Part shown: piece after piece, positions 34,222 through 43,024 of the stretch | Position numbering within the stretch: position 1 is the first letter of the stretch | Layout: each line of letters begins with the position of its first letter | Assembly (NCBI RefSeq): GCF_035982055.1 | Contig: NZ_CP108427.1 | Coordinates: forward strand, 7,315,001 to 7,379,000 | Source: Streptomyces sp. NBC_01288 | Lineage (GTDB): Bacteria; Actinomycetota; Actinomycetes; Streptomycetales; Streptomycetaceae | DNA: 64,000 nt | Reading direction: 5' to 3' | Notes under the pieces: generated by a model | Databases searched by the model: none | The model's input: only the letters and a program-made list of their open reading frames with translations | Told to the model about the DNA's origin: nothing | Made by a program: the position numbers and the translations under genes

Positions 34222-35004
34222 TCAGTGGATCTCGTCCACCAACACATCCAACGCCCAAGCCCGCCCCGCCTGCGAAGGCACCTCCGCCTCCACCACGTAC
34301 CCCAACCCCCGCAACGCCTCCACCAACTCACCCGGCGTCCCCGGCACCCCCGCCGAGGTCAACAGACTCCGCACGATCCGCCCCTTCGTAGCCTTGTTGA
34401 AGTGGCTGACGACCTTCCGCGTCGGCGCATGCAACACCCGCACAGTCGCCGTCCGCCCCGCGACCTCCCCCTTCGGCTTCCACGCCCCCGCATACGCCGA
34501 GGACCGCAGGTCAAGGACGAGCCCGTCCCCGGCGACCTCCGGCAGCACCGCCGCCATCGGCCCCCGCCAGTGCGCGCCCAGCGCCCCGAGCCCGGGCAGC
34601 CGTACCCCCATCGAGCAGCGATACGACGGAATCCGGTCCGTCACCCGCACCGCGCCCCACAACCCGGAGAACACGAGCAGCGAGCGCGCGGCCCGCTTCT
34701 TCGCGGCGGGTTCGAGCGAGGCCAGGTCGAGGGCGTCGTAGAGAACCCCCGTATAGATCTCCCCGGCGGGCCGCGCACCCGCCGTCCGCAGGTCGACGTT
34801 CTTCGCGATCTCGCCGCGCAGTCCCTCACTCAGCCCGAGGACCTCGCGTGCCTTGTCCTCGTCGGCCGCGCACAGGTCGACGAGTTCGTCGAGTACGGCG
34901 GCGCGGGCGTCGGTCAGTCCCGGCAGCGACAGCGACTCCGGCTTGAGGGGGGCACCGCGGCCGGAGGAGGCCTTGCCTTCGGAAGGAGGCAGCAGGACGA
35001 GCAC
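34222..35004 (-). CDS. yaaA: Peroxide stress protein YaaA (DUF328)
   Basis: 260 residues. Starts at GTG 35004 with VLVLLPPSEGKASSG, the family hallmark. IYTGVLYDALDL, LLVFSGLWGAVRVTDRIPSY, the VLDLRSSAYAGAW segment and VVSHFNKATKGRIVR follow in the usual order. YaaA protects DNA from peroxide by limiting free iron in E. coli. The long open frame reading further upstream is an artefact of the RNB gene on the other strand. Divergent from the RNB nuclease, 105 bp apart. Confidence 0.92.
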   Translation of the reverse strand: MLVLLPPSEGKASSGRGAPLKPESLSLPGLTDARAAVLDELVDLCAADEDKAREVLGLSEGLRGEIAKNVDLRTAGARPAGEIYTGVLYDALDLASLEPAAKKRAARSLLVFSGLWGAVRVTDRIPSYRCSMGVRLPGLGALGAHWRGPMAAVLPEVAGDGLVLDLRSSAYAGAWKPKGEVAGRTATVRVLHAPTRKVVSHFNKATKGRIVRSLLTSAGVPGTPGELVEALRGLGYVVEAEVPSQAGRAWALDVLVDEIH

Positions 35005-35109
35005 GGCGGGTTTCTCCTTAGGGGACTTCCGGGGGAGCTTCTGGCCTACGTGGGGGGCCTGCGCCAGCGTAAAGGGTGCGGGCCTGCGGATTGTGCCTAC
35101 GCTCGTGAC

Positions 35110-36540
35110 ATGCCCAGCCGCCGTATCCGGGTGACCGGCACCCCCGAAGCCCCGCTCCGCGCCGCCCTCACCGCCCTGCGCACCGAACTCGGCGTACCCG
35201 AGAACTTCCCGCCGGAGGTACTGGCGGAGGCGGAACGGGCGGCGAAGTCCCCGCCACCGCCCGCCGAGGACGCGACCGACATCCCCTTCTTCACCATCGA
35301 CCCGCCCACGTCCATGGACCTGGACCAGGCGATGCACCTGTCCCGTAGGGGGACCGGTTTCCGGGTCCGGTACGCCATCGCAGACGTCGCCGCCTTCGTG
35401 CTCCCCGGCGGCGCGTTGGACGCGGAGGCCCACCACCGCGTCACCACCCTGTACTTCCCCGACGAGAAGACCCCGCTGCACCCGCCGCTGCTGAGCGAGG
35501 GCGCCGCGAGCCTGCTGCCGGACGTGACCCGGCCGGCGGTGCTGTGGACGATCGACCTGGACGCGGACGGCCGTACGTCCGCCGTCGACGTCCGCCGTGC
35601 CCTCGTCCGCAGCCGCGCCAAACTCGACTACGCCACCGCGCAGCGGCAGATCGACGCGGGCACCGCCGAGGAGCCGCTCGCGCTGCTCAAGGACATCGGC
35701 GAGGCACGCGAACGCCTGGAGGTCGAGCGCGGCGGCATCTCCCTCAACGTGCCCGAGCAGGAGATCGTCGAGCGCGACCACACCTACGAACTCGCCTACC
35801 GCGCCCCGCTCCCCGCCGACGGCTGGAACGCCCAGATCTCCCTCCTCACCGGCATGGCCGCCGCCGACCTCATGCTCACGCACGGCACCGGCGTCCTGCG
35901 CACCCTGCCCATCGCCCCGGACGGTGCGGTCGGCCGCCTGCACCGCACCGCGCACGCGCTCCACATCGACTGGCCGCACCACATGCCGTACGCGCGGCTC
36001 ATCCGCTCCCTCGACCCGCACCTCCCGCACCACGCGGCCTTCCTCCAGGAGTGCACGACCCTGCTGCGCGGCGCGGGCTACACGGTCTTCCGCGACGGCA
36101 ACCTCCCGCCCGTCACCACCCACGCGGCCGTCGCCGCCCCCTACACCCACTGCACGGCACCCCTACGACGCCTGGTCGACCGCTACGCCTCCGAACTCTG
36201 CCTCGCCCCCGGCAACCCACCCGCCTGGGTCCTCGCCGGCCTCGACGCCCTCCCCAAACAGATGGCCGACGGCAACCGCCTCGCCGGCACCGTCGAGCGC
36301 GAGTGCGTCGACATCGTCGAGGCGGCGCTCCTGAAGGACCGCGTCGGCGACCTCTTCGACGGCTATGTGGTGGACGTGGACGAACGCCAACCCACCGTGG
36401 GAAAGGTGCAGTTGGACACCCCGGCCGTGGTCGCCCGCCTCGAAGGCGGCACGACTCCGCTGCCGCTGGGGGAGCGCCTGCGCGTCCGCCTCACCCAGGC
36501 GGACCCGGGGACGTCGAAGGTACGGTTCGCGCCCGCCTGA
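35110..36540 (+). CDS. RNB-domain ribonuclease
   Basis: 476 residues: a short N-terminal region and an RNase II/R catalytic core. The metal site is in FFTIDPPTSMDLDQAMHLSR (Asp cluster), followed by VRYAIADVAAFVLPGGALD and VTTLYFPDEKTPLHPPLLSE. The distal catalytic segment is YTHCTAPLRRLVDRYASELC, and it ends with a small OB-like tail. ATG 35110 is the natural start. No cold-shock or S1 domain is obvious, so it is shorter than RNase R. Its last 50 bp overlap the following gene tail-to-tail. Confidence 0.9.
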   Translation: MPSRRIRVTGTPEAPLRAALTALRTELGVPENFPPEVLAEAERAAKSPPPPAEDATDIPFFTIDPPTSMDLDQAMHLSRRGTGFRVRYAIADVAAFVLPGGALDAEAHHRVTTLYFPDEKTPLHPPLLSEGAASLLPDVTRPAVLWTIDLDADGRTSAVDVRRALVRSRAKLDYATAQRQIDAGTAEEPLALLKDIGEARERLEVERGGISLNVPEQEIVERDHTYELAYRAPLPADGWNAQISLLTGMAAADLMLTHGTGVLRTLPIAPDGAVGRLHRTAHALHIDWPHHMPYARLIRSLDPHLPHHAAFLQECTTLLRGAGYTVFRDGNLPPVTTHAAVAAPYTHCTAPLRRLVDRYASELCLAPGNPPAWVLAGLDALPKQMADGNRLAGTVERECVDIVEAALLKDRVGDLFDGYVVDVDERQPTVGKVQLDTPAVVARLEGGTTPLPLGERLRVRLTQADPGTSKVRFAPA

Positions 36541-37054
36541 CCGCTCGCAGATGAGCCTGAAGGGTCGCTACGACGCGGTCGGCGTCGTCGGCGTGGAAGT
36601 GGACGGTGTCGACCTCCCGCCGTCGGCCGAGGAGGGTGAAATGGGTGACGGGCTCGGTGAGTTGGAGGGTGACGGAGGTGCGGAAGGCGACGGGGAGGTC
36701 CAGTTCGCCGTCGGCCCGGCGTCGGGCCGCCACCCGCAACTCGCCCTCGGCGGAGGCGATATGACCCAGCGGGACGATCACGTCGGCGCGGGCGGCCCGC
36801 CGGAGCCGTAGCGCATGGGTGTCGGTGTCCAGCTGGTGCGGGCGGGTGACGGAGGCCGCGTGCAGGGCGGCGACGGACGTGACCGCCAAGAGGCCCAGGA
36901 CCGGCACCACTTGGTGGAGCAGCGGCCAGTCCCGCAGCAGCACCGACATGGTGAGGGTCTCCAGGACGCACGCGAGCGCCGACCCGGCCACCAGGGCCCG
37001 TCGCGCCCGCGCATACCCGAACACCCGCCCGCCGCCTGCCCAGTTGGTCCTCAT
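36491..37054 (-). CDS. Two-helix membrane protein, PH-like C-terminus
   Basis: 187 residues. Two membrane helices at about residues 20-60 (RALVAGSALACVLETLTMSV, LLHQVVPVLGLLAVTSVAAL) are followed by a strand-rich soluble domain (DTHALRLRRAARADVIVPLG, HFTLLGRRREVDTVHFHADD) of PH-like character. 33 bp downstream of the monooxygenase on the same strand, so they may be co-transcribed. It overlaps the RNB gene end by 50 bp. Function unknown. Confidence 0.65.
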   Translation of the reverse strand: MRTNWAGGGRVFGYARARRALVAGSALACVLETLTMSVLLRDWPLLHQVVPVLGLLAVTSVAALHAASVTRPHQLDTDTHALRLRRAARADVIVPLGHIASAEGELRVAARRRADGELDLPVAFRTSVTLQLTEPVTHFTLLGRRREVDTVHFHADDADRVVATLQAHLRAVRRARTVPSTSPGPPG

Positions 37055-37087
37055 GGGGTCACTGCAGATGCTGACGTCGCGTGAGTG

Positions 37088-38680
37088 TCAAGCGCCAAGC
37101 GGCGCGCCGAACCACAGTCGCAGTGCCTCCGTCGGATCGTCCTCGGTGCTGTCCGTGTCGGCGGCCCATGCCGTGATCCCGTCCGGGCGGACCAACAGCC
37201 CGGCCAGTTCCGGGTGTTGGGGGCAGGTGGTGGTGAGGACGTCCACCAGGCCCTCGTAACCGGCCGCGCGGGCACGGAGTTTGGGGTCGTCGGCGAGGTC
37301 GAGGAGGAGGGCGCGGCCGGTGTGGAGGTGGTCGCCGAGGCGGGTGCCGTCGGCGAGTTCGAGGTCGGGGGCGCTGCGGCCGGTCAGCGGGTGGTCGCCG
37401 GGGAGGTCGTAGCGCTGCCAGGCGCCGGAGATCCGCTTGACGAAGTACGTCGTGCCGTCGGCCGTCCCCGCGAGGTCGCCGACGATCCCGCGCAGGGCAC
37501 GGGCGTGTGCGTCGGGGCGCATGATCGCGATCTGGGCGCGCGTCCAGTCCAGCACCCAGGCGCCGATCGGATGCCGTTCCGCCGTGTAGGTGTCCAGCAG
37601 GTCGGCCGGGGCCCGGCCGCTCACCACCAGGGCGAGCTTCCAGCCGAGGTTCATCGCGTCCCCGACACCGAGGTTGAGTCCCTGTCCGCCGAACGGCGAG
37701 TGCACATGCGCCGCGTCGCCCGCGAGCAGCACCCGGCCCGCGCGATAGGTGTCCGCCTGACGGCAGTTGTCGGTGAACCGGGTCGCCGTGTGCAGTGCGT
37801 GCACGGTGACGTCGACGCCGGTCACGCGGCGCACGCCGGCCTGCAACTCCTCGGTGGTGACCGGGGATCGGCGGTCGGCGGGCGGCCCGTCGAACTCGAT
37901 GGAGACCATCCGCCCCGGCATCGGGCCGTAGGTGTACATCCCGGTGCCGGTGGCGTTCCAGCCCTTGCTCAGACCCTCGGTGCCGGTCATGTCGGCGATG
38001 GCCTGGTAGCCGGTGATCTCCGGTGCGGTGCCCGGGAATTGGATCCCGGCGAGCTTGCGCACGAGGCTGCGGCCGCCGTCGCAGCCGACCAGCCAGCCGG
38101 TGCGGACGGACTGCGGCGCCGATCCGTCCGTAGCGGCGAGGTGGACGGTCACCCCCTCGTCGTCCGCGTCGTAGCCGGTCAACTCGACCTGCCTGCGCAC
38201 CTCGACGCCGAGTTCATCGGCGCGCCGGCCGAGCAGCCGCTCCAGCGGGGCCTGCGGGACGAACCGGCCGACCTCGCCGGGCGGGCCGACCTCCGCGAAG
38301 GCGGGGTCCGACGCGTCGAGCAGATCGGCCCGCAGGGTGATCCCGGCGAAGTGCCCGGCGGACTTCGGCGGCGGGGCCGCCCCGTCTCCACTGCTCTGCG
38401 TCCGCAGGAACTCCTTCATGCCGTTCGCGGTCTCGACCTGCACCTCGGTCAACGCGGGCAGCAGCCCCCGCCGGTAGAGGGAAACGGCGGTGAGGGTGTT
38501 GATCCCGCCCGCCTTGATCGTCTCGTCCACCCCGGCCAGCCGCTCCGCGACCAGCACCCGGGCCCCGCCGAGCCGCAGCTCACAGGCGAGCAGCAGCCCG
38601 ATGGGCCCGGCTCCGGCGATGACGACGTCGTAGTTCGTGTCGATGCTGACGTTCGTGTTCGTGTTCGTGTCAGTGCTCAT
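37088..38680 (-). CDS. FAD-dependent aromatic-type monooxygenase
   Basis: 530 residues of the PHBH fold. FAD motif 1 is VVIAGAGPIGLLLACELRLG; the DG motif is WLVGCDGGRSLVRKLAGI; the GD motif is GRVLLAGDAAHVHSPFGGQG followed by LNLGVGDAMNLGWKLALV. The C-terminal thioredoxin-like part (LPGDHPLTGRSAPDLELADG) is typical of polyketide-modifying and phenol hydroxylases. The first 13 residues are a DTNTNTN run coded by a GTGTTC repeat (38650-38672). Divergent from a TetR gene with an operator-like sequence between, so it is probably repressed by it. Confidence 0.92.
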   Translation of the reverse strand: MSTDTNTNTNVSIDTNYDVVIAGAGPIGLLLACELRLGGARVLVAERLAGVDETIKAGGINTLTAVSLYRRGLLPALTEVQVETANGMKEFLRTQSSGDGAAPPPKSAGHFAGITLRADLLDASDPAFAEVGPPGEVGRFVPQAPLERLLGRRADELGVEVRRQVELTGYDADDEGVTVHLAATDGSAPQSVRTGWLVGCDGGRSLVRKLAGIQFPGTAPEITGYQAIADMTGTEGLSKGWNATGTGMYTYGPMPGRMVSIEFDGPPADRRSPVTTEELQAGVRRVTGVDVTVHALHTATRFTDNCRQADTYRAGRVLLAGDAAHVHSPFGGQGLNLGVGDAMNLGWKLALVVSGRAPADLLDTYTAERHPIGAWVLDWTRAQIAIMRPDAHARALRGIVGDLAGTADGTTYFVKRISGAWQRYDLPGDHPLTGRSAPDLELADGTRLGDHLHTGRALLLDLADDPKLRARAAGYEGLVDVLTTTCPQHPELAGLLVRPDGITAWAADTDSTEDDPTEALRLWFGAPLGA

Positions 38681-38686
38681 GCCTTG

Positions 38687-38720
38687 AGTGTAGTCACTAA
38701 AAAATTATGTTGGCTACACT
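38687..38720. promoter_or_regulatory. TetR operator-like inverted repeats
   Basis: AGTGTAG (38687-38693) and its exact inverse CTACACT (38714-38720) frame an AT-rich core; TAGTCACTA (38691-38699) is itself a perfect palindrome. Only 46 bp separate the two genes, so both promoters would be covered. Confidence 0.65.
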
Positions 38721-38726
38721 ATTCTC

Positions 38727-39398
38727 GTGAGTGAGAGCAGGTACGAGAACGTGAACGAGAGCAGGAACGAGACCAAGGGCGCGGCCGAGCTGCCGCTGAG
38801 GGAGCGCAAGAAACGGGCGACCCGGCAGCGGATCTCGAACGTCGCCTCGGCGCTGTTCCGGGAGCGCGGCTTCGACCAGGTGTCGGTCGCGGAGGTCGCG
38901 CGCGCCGCCGAGGTGTCGACGATGACCGTCTTCAACTACTTCCCGCGCAAGGAGGACCTGTTCCTCGACCGCATCCCCGAGGCGGTCGAGATGTTCGGCG
39001 GGGCCGTACGCGACCGCGCCCCCGGCGAGACCCCGCTCGCCGCGCTCCGCCGCCTCGCCCTCGAACTCCTCGACCGGCGCCACCCGTTGGCCGGCCCCGA
39101 CAGCGGATTCCCGGACTTCTGGGAGGTCGTGGCCGACTCGCCCGCCCTGCGCGCCCGGGGCCGCGAAGCCCTGGAGGAGATAGAGAACGCCCTGACCACC
39201 GCCCTCACCGAGACCGCCCCGGACACCCCCGACCCCGCCCTGACCGCGGCCCTGACCGTCGCCGCGTACCGCACGGTCTACGTCACCACCGCGCGCCGCG
39301 TCTTCGCGGGAGAGGGCGCGGAAGGACTCGTAGCGGACCATCGGGCACGGGTGTGCGCGGCCTTCGACGTGTTGGAACGGGCGCTCACCCCGGCATGA
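38727..39398 (+). CDS. TetR-family regulator
   Basis: 223 residues. Helix-turn-helix at about residues 32-75: RQRISNVASALFRERGFDQV, VAEVARAAEVSTMTVFNYFP. The FNYFPRKEDLFLDR ending is typical. The C-terminal half is an unrecognised ligand pocket. GTG 38727 is given; a later start near KGAAELPLRERKK is possible because the first 15 residues look dispensable. It is divergent from the FAD monooxygenase and probably represses it. Confidence 0.9.
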   Translation: MSESRYENVNESRNETKGAAELPLRERKKRATRQRISNVASALFRERGFDQVSVAEVARAAEVSTMTVFNYFPRKEDLFLDRIPEAVEMFGGAVRDRAPGETPLAALRRLALELLDRRHPLAGPDSGFPDFWEVVADSPALRARGREALEEIENALTTALTETAPDTPDPALTAALTVAAYRTVYVTTARRVFAGEGAEGLVADHRARVCAAFDVLERALTPA

Positions 39399-39438
39399 CA
39401 TACGGCCCCGGCGCGTTGCACCCTGTGGAGGAGAGGGG

Positions 39439-40278
39439 GTGCGGCCGGTGAGCGCACGTGAGCAGGCACTGTGGACGAGGGCGAGACTGGGCCACTGCGG
39501 CCCGCCGCTCGACCTCCTGACGGCCCGCTTCGACCGGCATGTCTACGCCCCGCACGCGCACGAGGAGTTCACGATCGGCGTCTGCGTCGGCGGCTCGGAA
39601 CTCATCGACTACCGCGGCGGCCACATCCGCACGCAGCCGGGCTCCATCGTCGTACTCGCCCCCGGCGAGATGCACACGGGCGGCCCCGGCACCACCACCG
39701 ACGGCTACGCCTACCGAGCCCTCTACGCCGACCCGGGACTGCTGACGGACGGCATCCTCGGCGCGGCCCTCCCGCACTTCCGCGAGCCGCTCCTCGACGA
39801 CGCCGAACTGGCCGTGGCGCTGCGCTCGGCGCACACCCAACTCAGCCTCTGCCCGGACCCGTTGGAGGCGGAGTCCCGCCTCCCGTGGCTCCTCACGGCC
39901 CTCGTCCGCCGCCACTCCGCATCGCGCCCGGTGTCGGACGAGATCCCGGGCGCGGCCTGGGTGGCCCACGCGGTGCGGGACCGCCTGGCGGACGAACTAC
40001 TGACCCCACCGTCCCTCTCGTCCCTGGCAGCGGACTTCGGCCTGTCCCGCTACCAGCTCCTCCGCGCCTTCCGTACGGCGATGGGGATACCGCCGTACGC
40101 GTGGCTGGCCCAGTACCGGGTGACCCGGGCGCGCGGTCTGCTGGACGCGGGCGGGCGGCCCGCCGAGGTGGCGGCGCAGGTGGGCTTCGCGGACCAGGCG
40201 CATCTGACGCGGTGGTTCCGGCGGGTGCTGGGGGTGACGCCGGCGGCGTACCGCAACAGCGTTCAAGACTCCCTCTGA
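39439..40278 (+). CDS. AraC-family regulator
   Basis: 279 residues. An N-terminal cupin (FDRHVYAPHAHEEFTIGVCV, QPGSIVVLAPGEMHTGGPGT) is followed by two AraC helix-turn-helices (LSSLAADFGLSRYQLLRAFR; PAEVAAQVGFADQAHLTRWF). The start GTG 39439 follows GGAGGAG by 5 bp. It is 22 bp upstream of an EamA exporter on the same strand, a pairing in which the regulator usually controls the exporter. Confidence 0.92.
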   Translation: MRPVSAREQALWTRARLGHCGPPLDLLTARFDRHVYAPHAHEEFTIGVCVGGSELIDYRGGHIRTQPGSIVVLAPGEMHTGGPGTTTDGYAYRALYADPGLLTDGILGAALPHFREPLLDDAELAVALRSAHTQLSLCPDPLEAESRLPWLLTALVRRHSASRPVSDEIPGAAWVAHAVRDRLADELLTPPSLSSLAADFGLSRYQLLRAFRTAMGIPPYAWLAQYRVTRARGLLDAGGRPAEVAAQVGFADQAHLTRWFRRVLGVTPAAYRNSVQDSL

Positions 40279-40300
40279 GGGGCCGGCGCAGACTCGCCGT

Positions 40301-41236
40301 ATGACTGCACGCGGCTGGTTCCTGTTCTCCCTGATGGGAGTGGTGTGGGGCGTCCCCTACCTGATGATCAAGGTGGCGGTGGACGCCCCGCTGTCCCCGT
40401 CCATGGTCGTCTTCACGCGCTGCGCCCTGGGCGCCGTACTCCTCCTGCCCTTCGCCCTGCGCCAGGGCGGCCTGACCCGCACGGTCCGGACGCACTGGCG
40501 CCCGATGCTGGCCTTCGCGTGCATCGAGATCATCGGCCCGTGGTTCACGCTGACAGACGCGGAACGGCACCTGTCCAGCTCTACGGCGGGCCTGCTGATC
40601 GCGGGTGTACCGATCGTGGGCGTGCTGATGGCGCGCTTCTTCGGCGAGACGGAGAGATTGGGCGCCCGGCGGGTGGCGGGCCTGGCACTGGGCCTGGCCG
40701 GGGTCACCGTCCTCACGGTCCCGCATCTGACGGGCGGCGACGCGCGCTCGCTGGTGGAGGTGCTGCTGACGGTGCTGGGCTATGCGACGGCACCGCTGAT
40801 AGCGGCCCGCCACTTGAAGGACGTCCCGACACTCCAACTGACCGCCCCATGCCTGGCGTTGGCGGCGATCGTCTACGCCCCGGCGGCGGCTCTGACCTGG
40901 CCGTCCACGATGCCCTCGGCTCAGGTCCTGGCCTCTCTCGCCGGCCTGGGAGTGATCTGCACGGCGGTGGCGTTCGTGGCCTTCCTGGAGCTGATCAAGG
41001 AGGTCGGTCCGACGCGTTCGACGGTGATCACGTACGTCAATCCGGCGGTGGCGGTGGCGGCGGGGGCGCTGTTCCTGGGGGAGGCGTTGACGGTGGGTAT
41101 CGCGGTGGCGTTCACGTTGATCCTGGCGGGGTCGGTGCTGGCGACGGCGGCCACCGGTCGGAGGGATGGTGCCCGCCCGGTAGCATGGTCGACACGGCAG
41201 ACGAGCCGGGCGGACGGTCGCGTGGAGTGCCCCTAG
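40301..41236 (+). CDS. EamA/DMT-family transporter
   Basis: 311 residues with ten hydrophobic helices in two EamA halves; the first starts GWFLFSLMGVVWGVPYLMIK and the second has PTRSTVITYVNPAVAVAAGA then LFLGEALTVG. It probably exports a metabolite or amino acid, perhaps the ligand of the upstream AraC regulator. The last 14 codons overlap the 5' part of rnpB; the tail after TGRRDGA reads as nonspecific sequence. Confidence 0.9.
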   Translation: MTARGWFLFSLMGVVWGVPYLMIKVAVDAPLSPSMVVFTRCALGAVLLLPFALRQGGLTRTVRTHWRPMLAFACIEIIGPWFTLTDAERHLSSSTAGLLIAGVPIVGVLMARFFGETERLGARRVAGLALGLAGVTVLTVPHLTGGDARSLVEVLLTVLGYATAPLIAARHLKDVPTLQLTAPCLALAAIVYAPAAALTWPSTMPSAQVLASLAGLGVICTAVAFVAFLELIKEVGPTRSTVITYVNPAVAVAAGALFLGEALTVGIAVAFTLILAGSVLATAATGRRDGARPVAWSTRQTSRADGRVECP

Positions 41237-41623
41237 GGGGACTTCCCGAGGAACGTCCGGGCTCCACAGGGCAGGGTGATGGCTAACGGCCACCCGGGGT
41301 GACCCGCGGGACAGTGCCACAGAAAACAGACCGCCGGGGACCTCGGTCCCCGGTAAGGGTGAAACGGTGGTGTAAGAGACCACCAGCGCCTGAGGTGACT
41401 CAGGCGGCTAGGTAAACCCCACCCGGAGCAAGGTCAAAAGGGAGTTCCTTCCTAGGAATGGAAAGGGGCTCCTGCGCGGACGTTCGAGGGCTGCCCGCCC
41501 GAGTCCGCGGGTAGACCGCACGAGGCCGGTGGCAACACCGGTCCTAGATGGATGGCCGTCGCCGGGGGGATCGTGAGGTCCTCCCGGACACAGAACCCGG
41601 CGTATAGCCTGACTCGTCTGCCG
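41195..41623 (+). ncRNA. rnpB: RNase P RNA (class A)
   Basis: P1 is an 11-bp perfect helix between CGGCAGACGAG (41195-41205) and CTCGTCTGCCG (41613-41623). The conserved P4 5' strand GAGGAACGTCCGGGCTCC (41250-41267) and the 3' conserved ACAGAACCCGGCGTATAGCC (41590-41609) are present, with AGGGTGAAACGGTGGTGTAA and AGTGCCACAGAAAACAGACC between, all standard class A features. It is the catalytic subunit that trims tRNA 5' ends. Its 5' strand overlaps the end of the EamA gene by 42 bp. Confidence 0.96.
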
Positions 41624-43024
41624 CTCTTTATTTTCGCAGGTCAGAGGACATGTGTTCTCGCTGAACAAGCTGTCCGGGTCGATTCGGGGGCGAATTCGGG
41701 CTGCAAGTATCGTCGTCCCTGTCCACTGCGCGTGCGACGTATTTGGCATTCCGGGCATCAAATGCGGTCCGATGTCGATCTGTAGTGGACATCCCGGCAC
41801 CGGCTGCACGCTGAAGTACATGTACGCGGTGTCCTCTTGCTGACCTGCTCGGGCTGAACTTGAGCACCGATGGCGCCTCCTCTAGCGAGCCGTGCTCGGG
41901 CCAGGATGGGTGACGTCACTCGCGCAGCATGTCGAGACAGCTACCGATAGCGCTCTCTCGGGTGTCGTTGGACGCGGCGGATGGAACCCCCGCGTGCGGC
42001 GGTGAAATCTGTCGAGACTGGACATAGGCGCTTGTATGCCGCACAGACTTGGTGCGGCGGCGGCGGCGGTGGTGGTCGGGATCTCCTTGTTCGACTGCCG
42101 AGGCTTGCCCATCTCTGTGCTGCCTTGCGTGCGACTTGGGGGCGTTCCCGCGTTTGGAGAAGTAGTGCAAGGCATACCTGCGGAGGTGGCGTCCCGTCCG
42201 ACGGTGTAGTCGATCAAGTGCGCGGAATGTGCAGGTCATTGCCCGCATCGAATCGGCTCGGGGCCGCCGATGGCGCTGACTGCAGATCAGCCGTGTGTGA
42301 GGTCGGCACCGTGTCCTCGCCGTCGTCCGACGCGAGGCATGCGAACGTGTCGAGCGGGGGCGCTTACTGTCGGCGTCGGCTTAACGATTCACCCGTCGCC
42401 GACAGGCGGCAGGTTCGAGTCCTTGGGGTGGCGCCGACAACATCTGTACGGTCCTGCAGCCGTCGTGAGCTGGTGCTTTCCGGAACGGGGGTTGTGCCGT
42501 AGGAGCTGATCCGGCTTCGTATGGGTGGTTCCCGGTGACTGCCTCCGGCGAAACGGTGCACGACGAGTCTGTTGACCCTCGTGCCGCTCCCACAGCGTCT
42601 GCAGGTGGTGCTGCTGGTCAGCAGGCGGGCGTTGGCAGTGGGAACCTGCGCTGACTGCGAGTTTGGGACCGGTCGGTGGCGATTCGGTGACTGAACGCGC
42701 TCCGTGGAGAATCTCAAATCCAGGTAAAGCTAAGCCGTACTTGTGCAGTCGACGTCGTGTGGTGGGTGTCCGGATCTCGACGTTGCGCATGCTGCCTATG
42801 TCGGGACATGAGCCTCGTGTGAAGTGGGCTAAAGATTCATTTAGCGCTTCAATCCGACGCTTCGGATATGTGGCTGGAGTGGCCCGGCTTGCCTCAAAAG
42901 GTGCGCTGGAGGCTTTGGTGGCCAGCCCTTGACGCGTGCGAGTAAGGGCTGGGTAAGGTCCCCTTACTTTTGAGGATCTTGTGACTTCCGGGTGGGGACT
43001 CTGTGAGGTCGGGGGCGGGGGAAA
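41624..43024. other. 1.4-kb stretch without recognisable gene
   Basis: Open frames of 60-180 codons exist on both strands but none shows a ribosome site, signature or GC3 pattern I trust, and base composition is clearly lower than the flanks. It contains a T-loop-like GGTTCGAGTCC at 42411-42421. The last 100 bp hold the promoter of the LamG gene. I read it as a degenerate island edge. Confidence 0.5.
42929..42968 (+). promoter_or_regulatory. Promoter and hairpin upstream of the LamG gene
   Basis: TTGACG (42929-42934) and TAAGGT (42954-42959) are spaced by 19 bp. AGTAAGGG (42941-42948) and CCCTTACT (42961-42968) form a perfect inverted repeat spanning the -10 region, a candidate operator. Confidence 0.45.

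Noticed and set aside
38650..38672. GTGTTC hexamer repeat at the start of the monooxygenase gene as a phase-variable switch
   Set aside because: Units of six cannot shift the frame; it only changes the number of Asn-Thr residues.
42368..42439. tRNA-like 72-nt sequence: TGTCGGCG/CGCCGACA ends pair perfectly and GGTTCGAGTCC matches the T-loop
   Set aside because: The T stem does not fold properly, seven unpaired bases separate it from the acceptor strand, and no anticodon arm is present.
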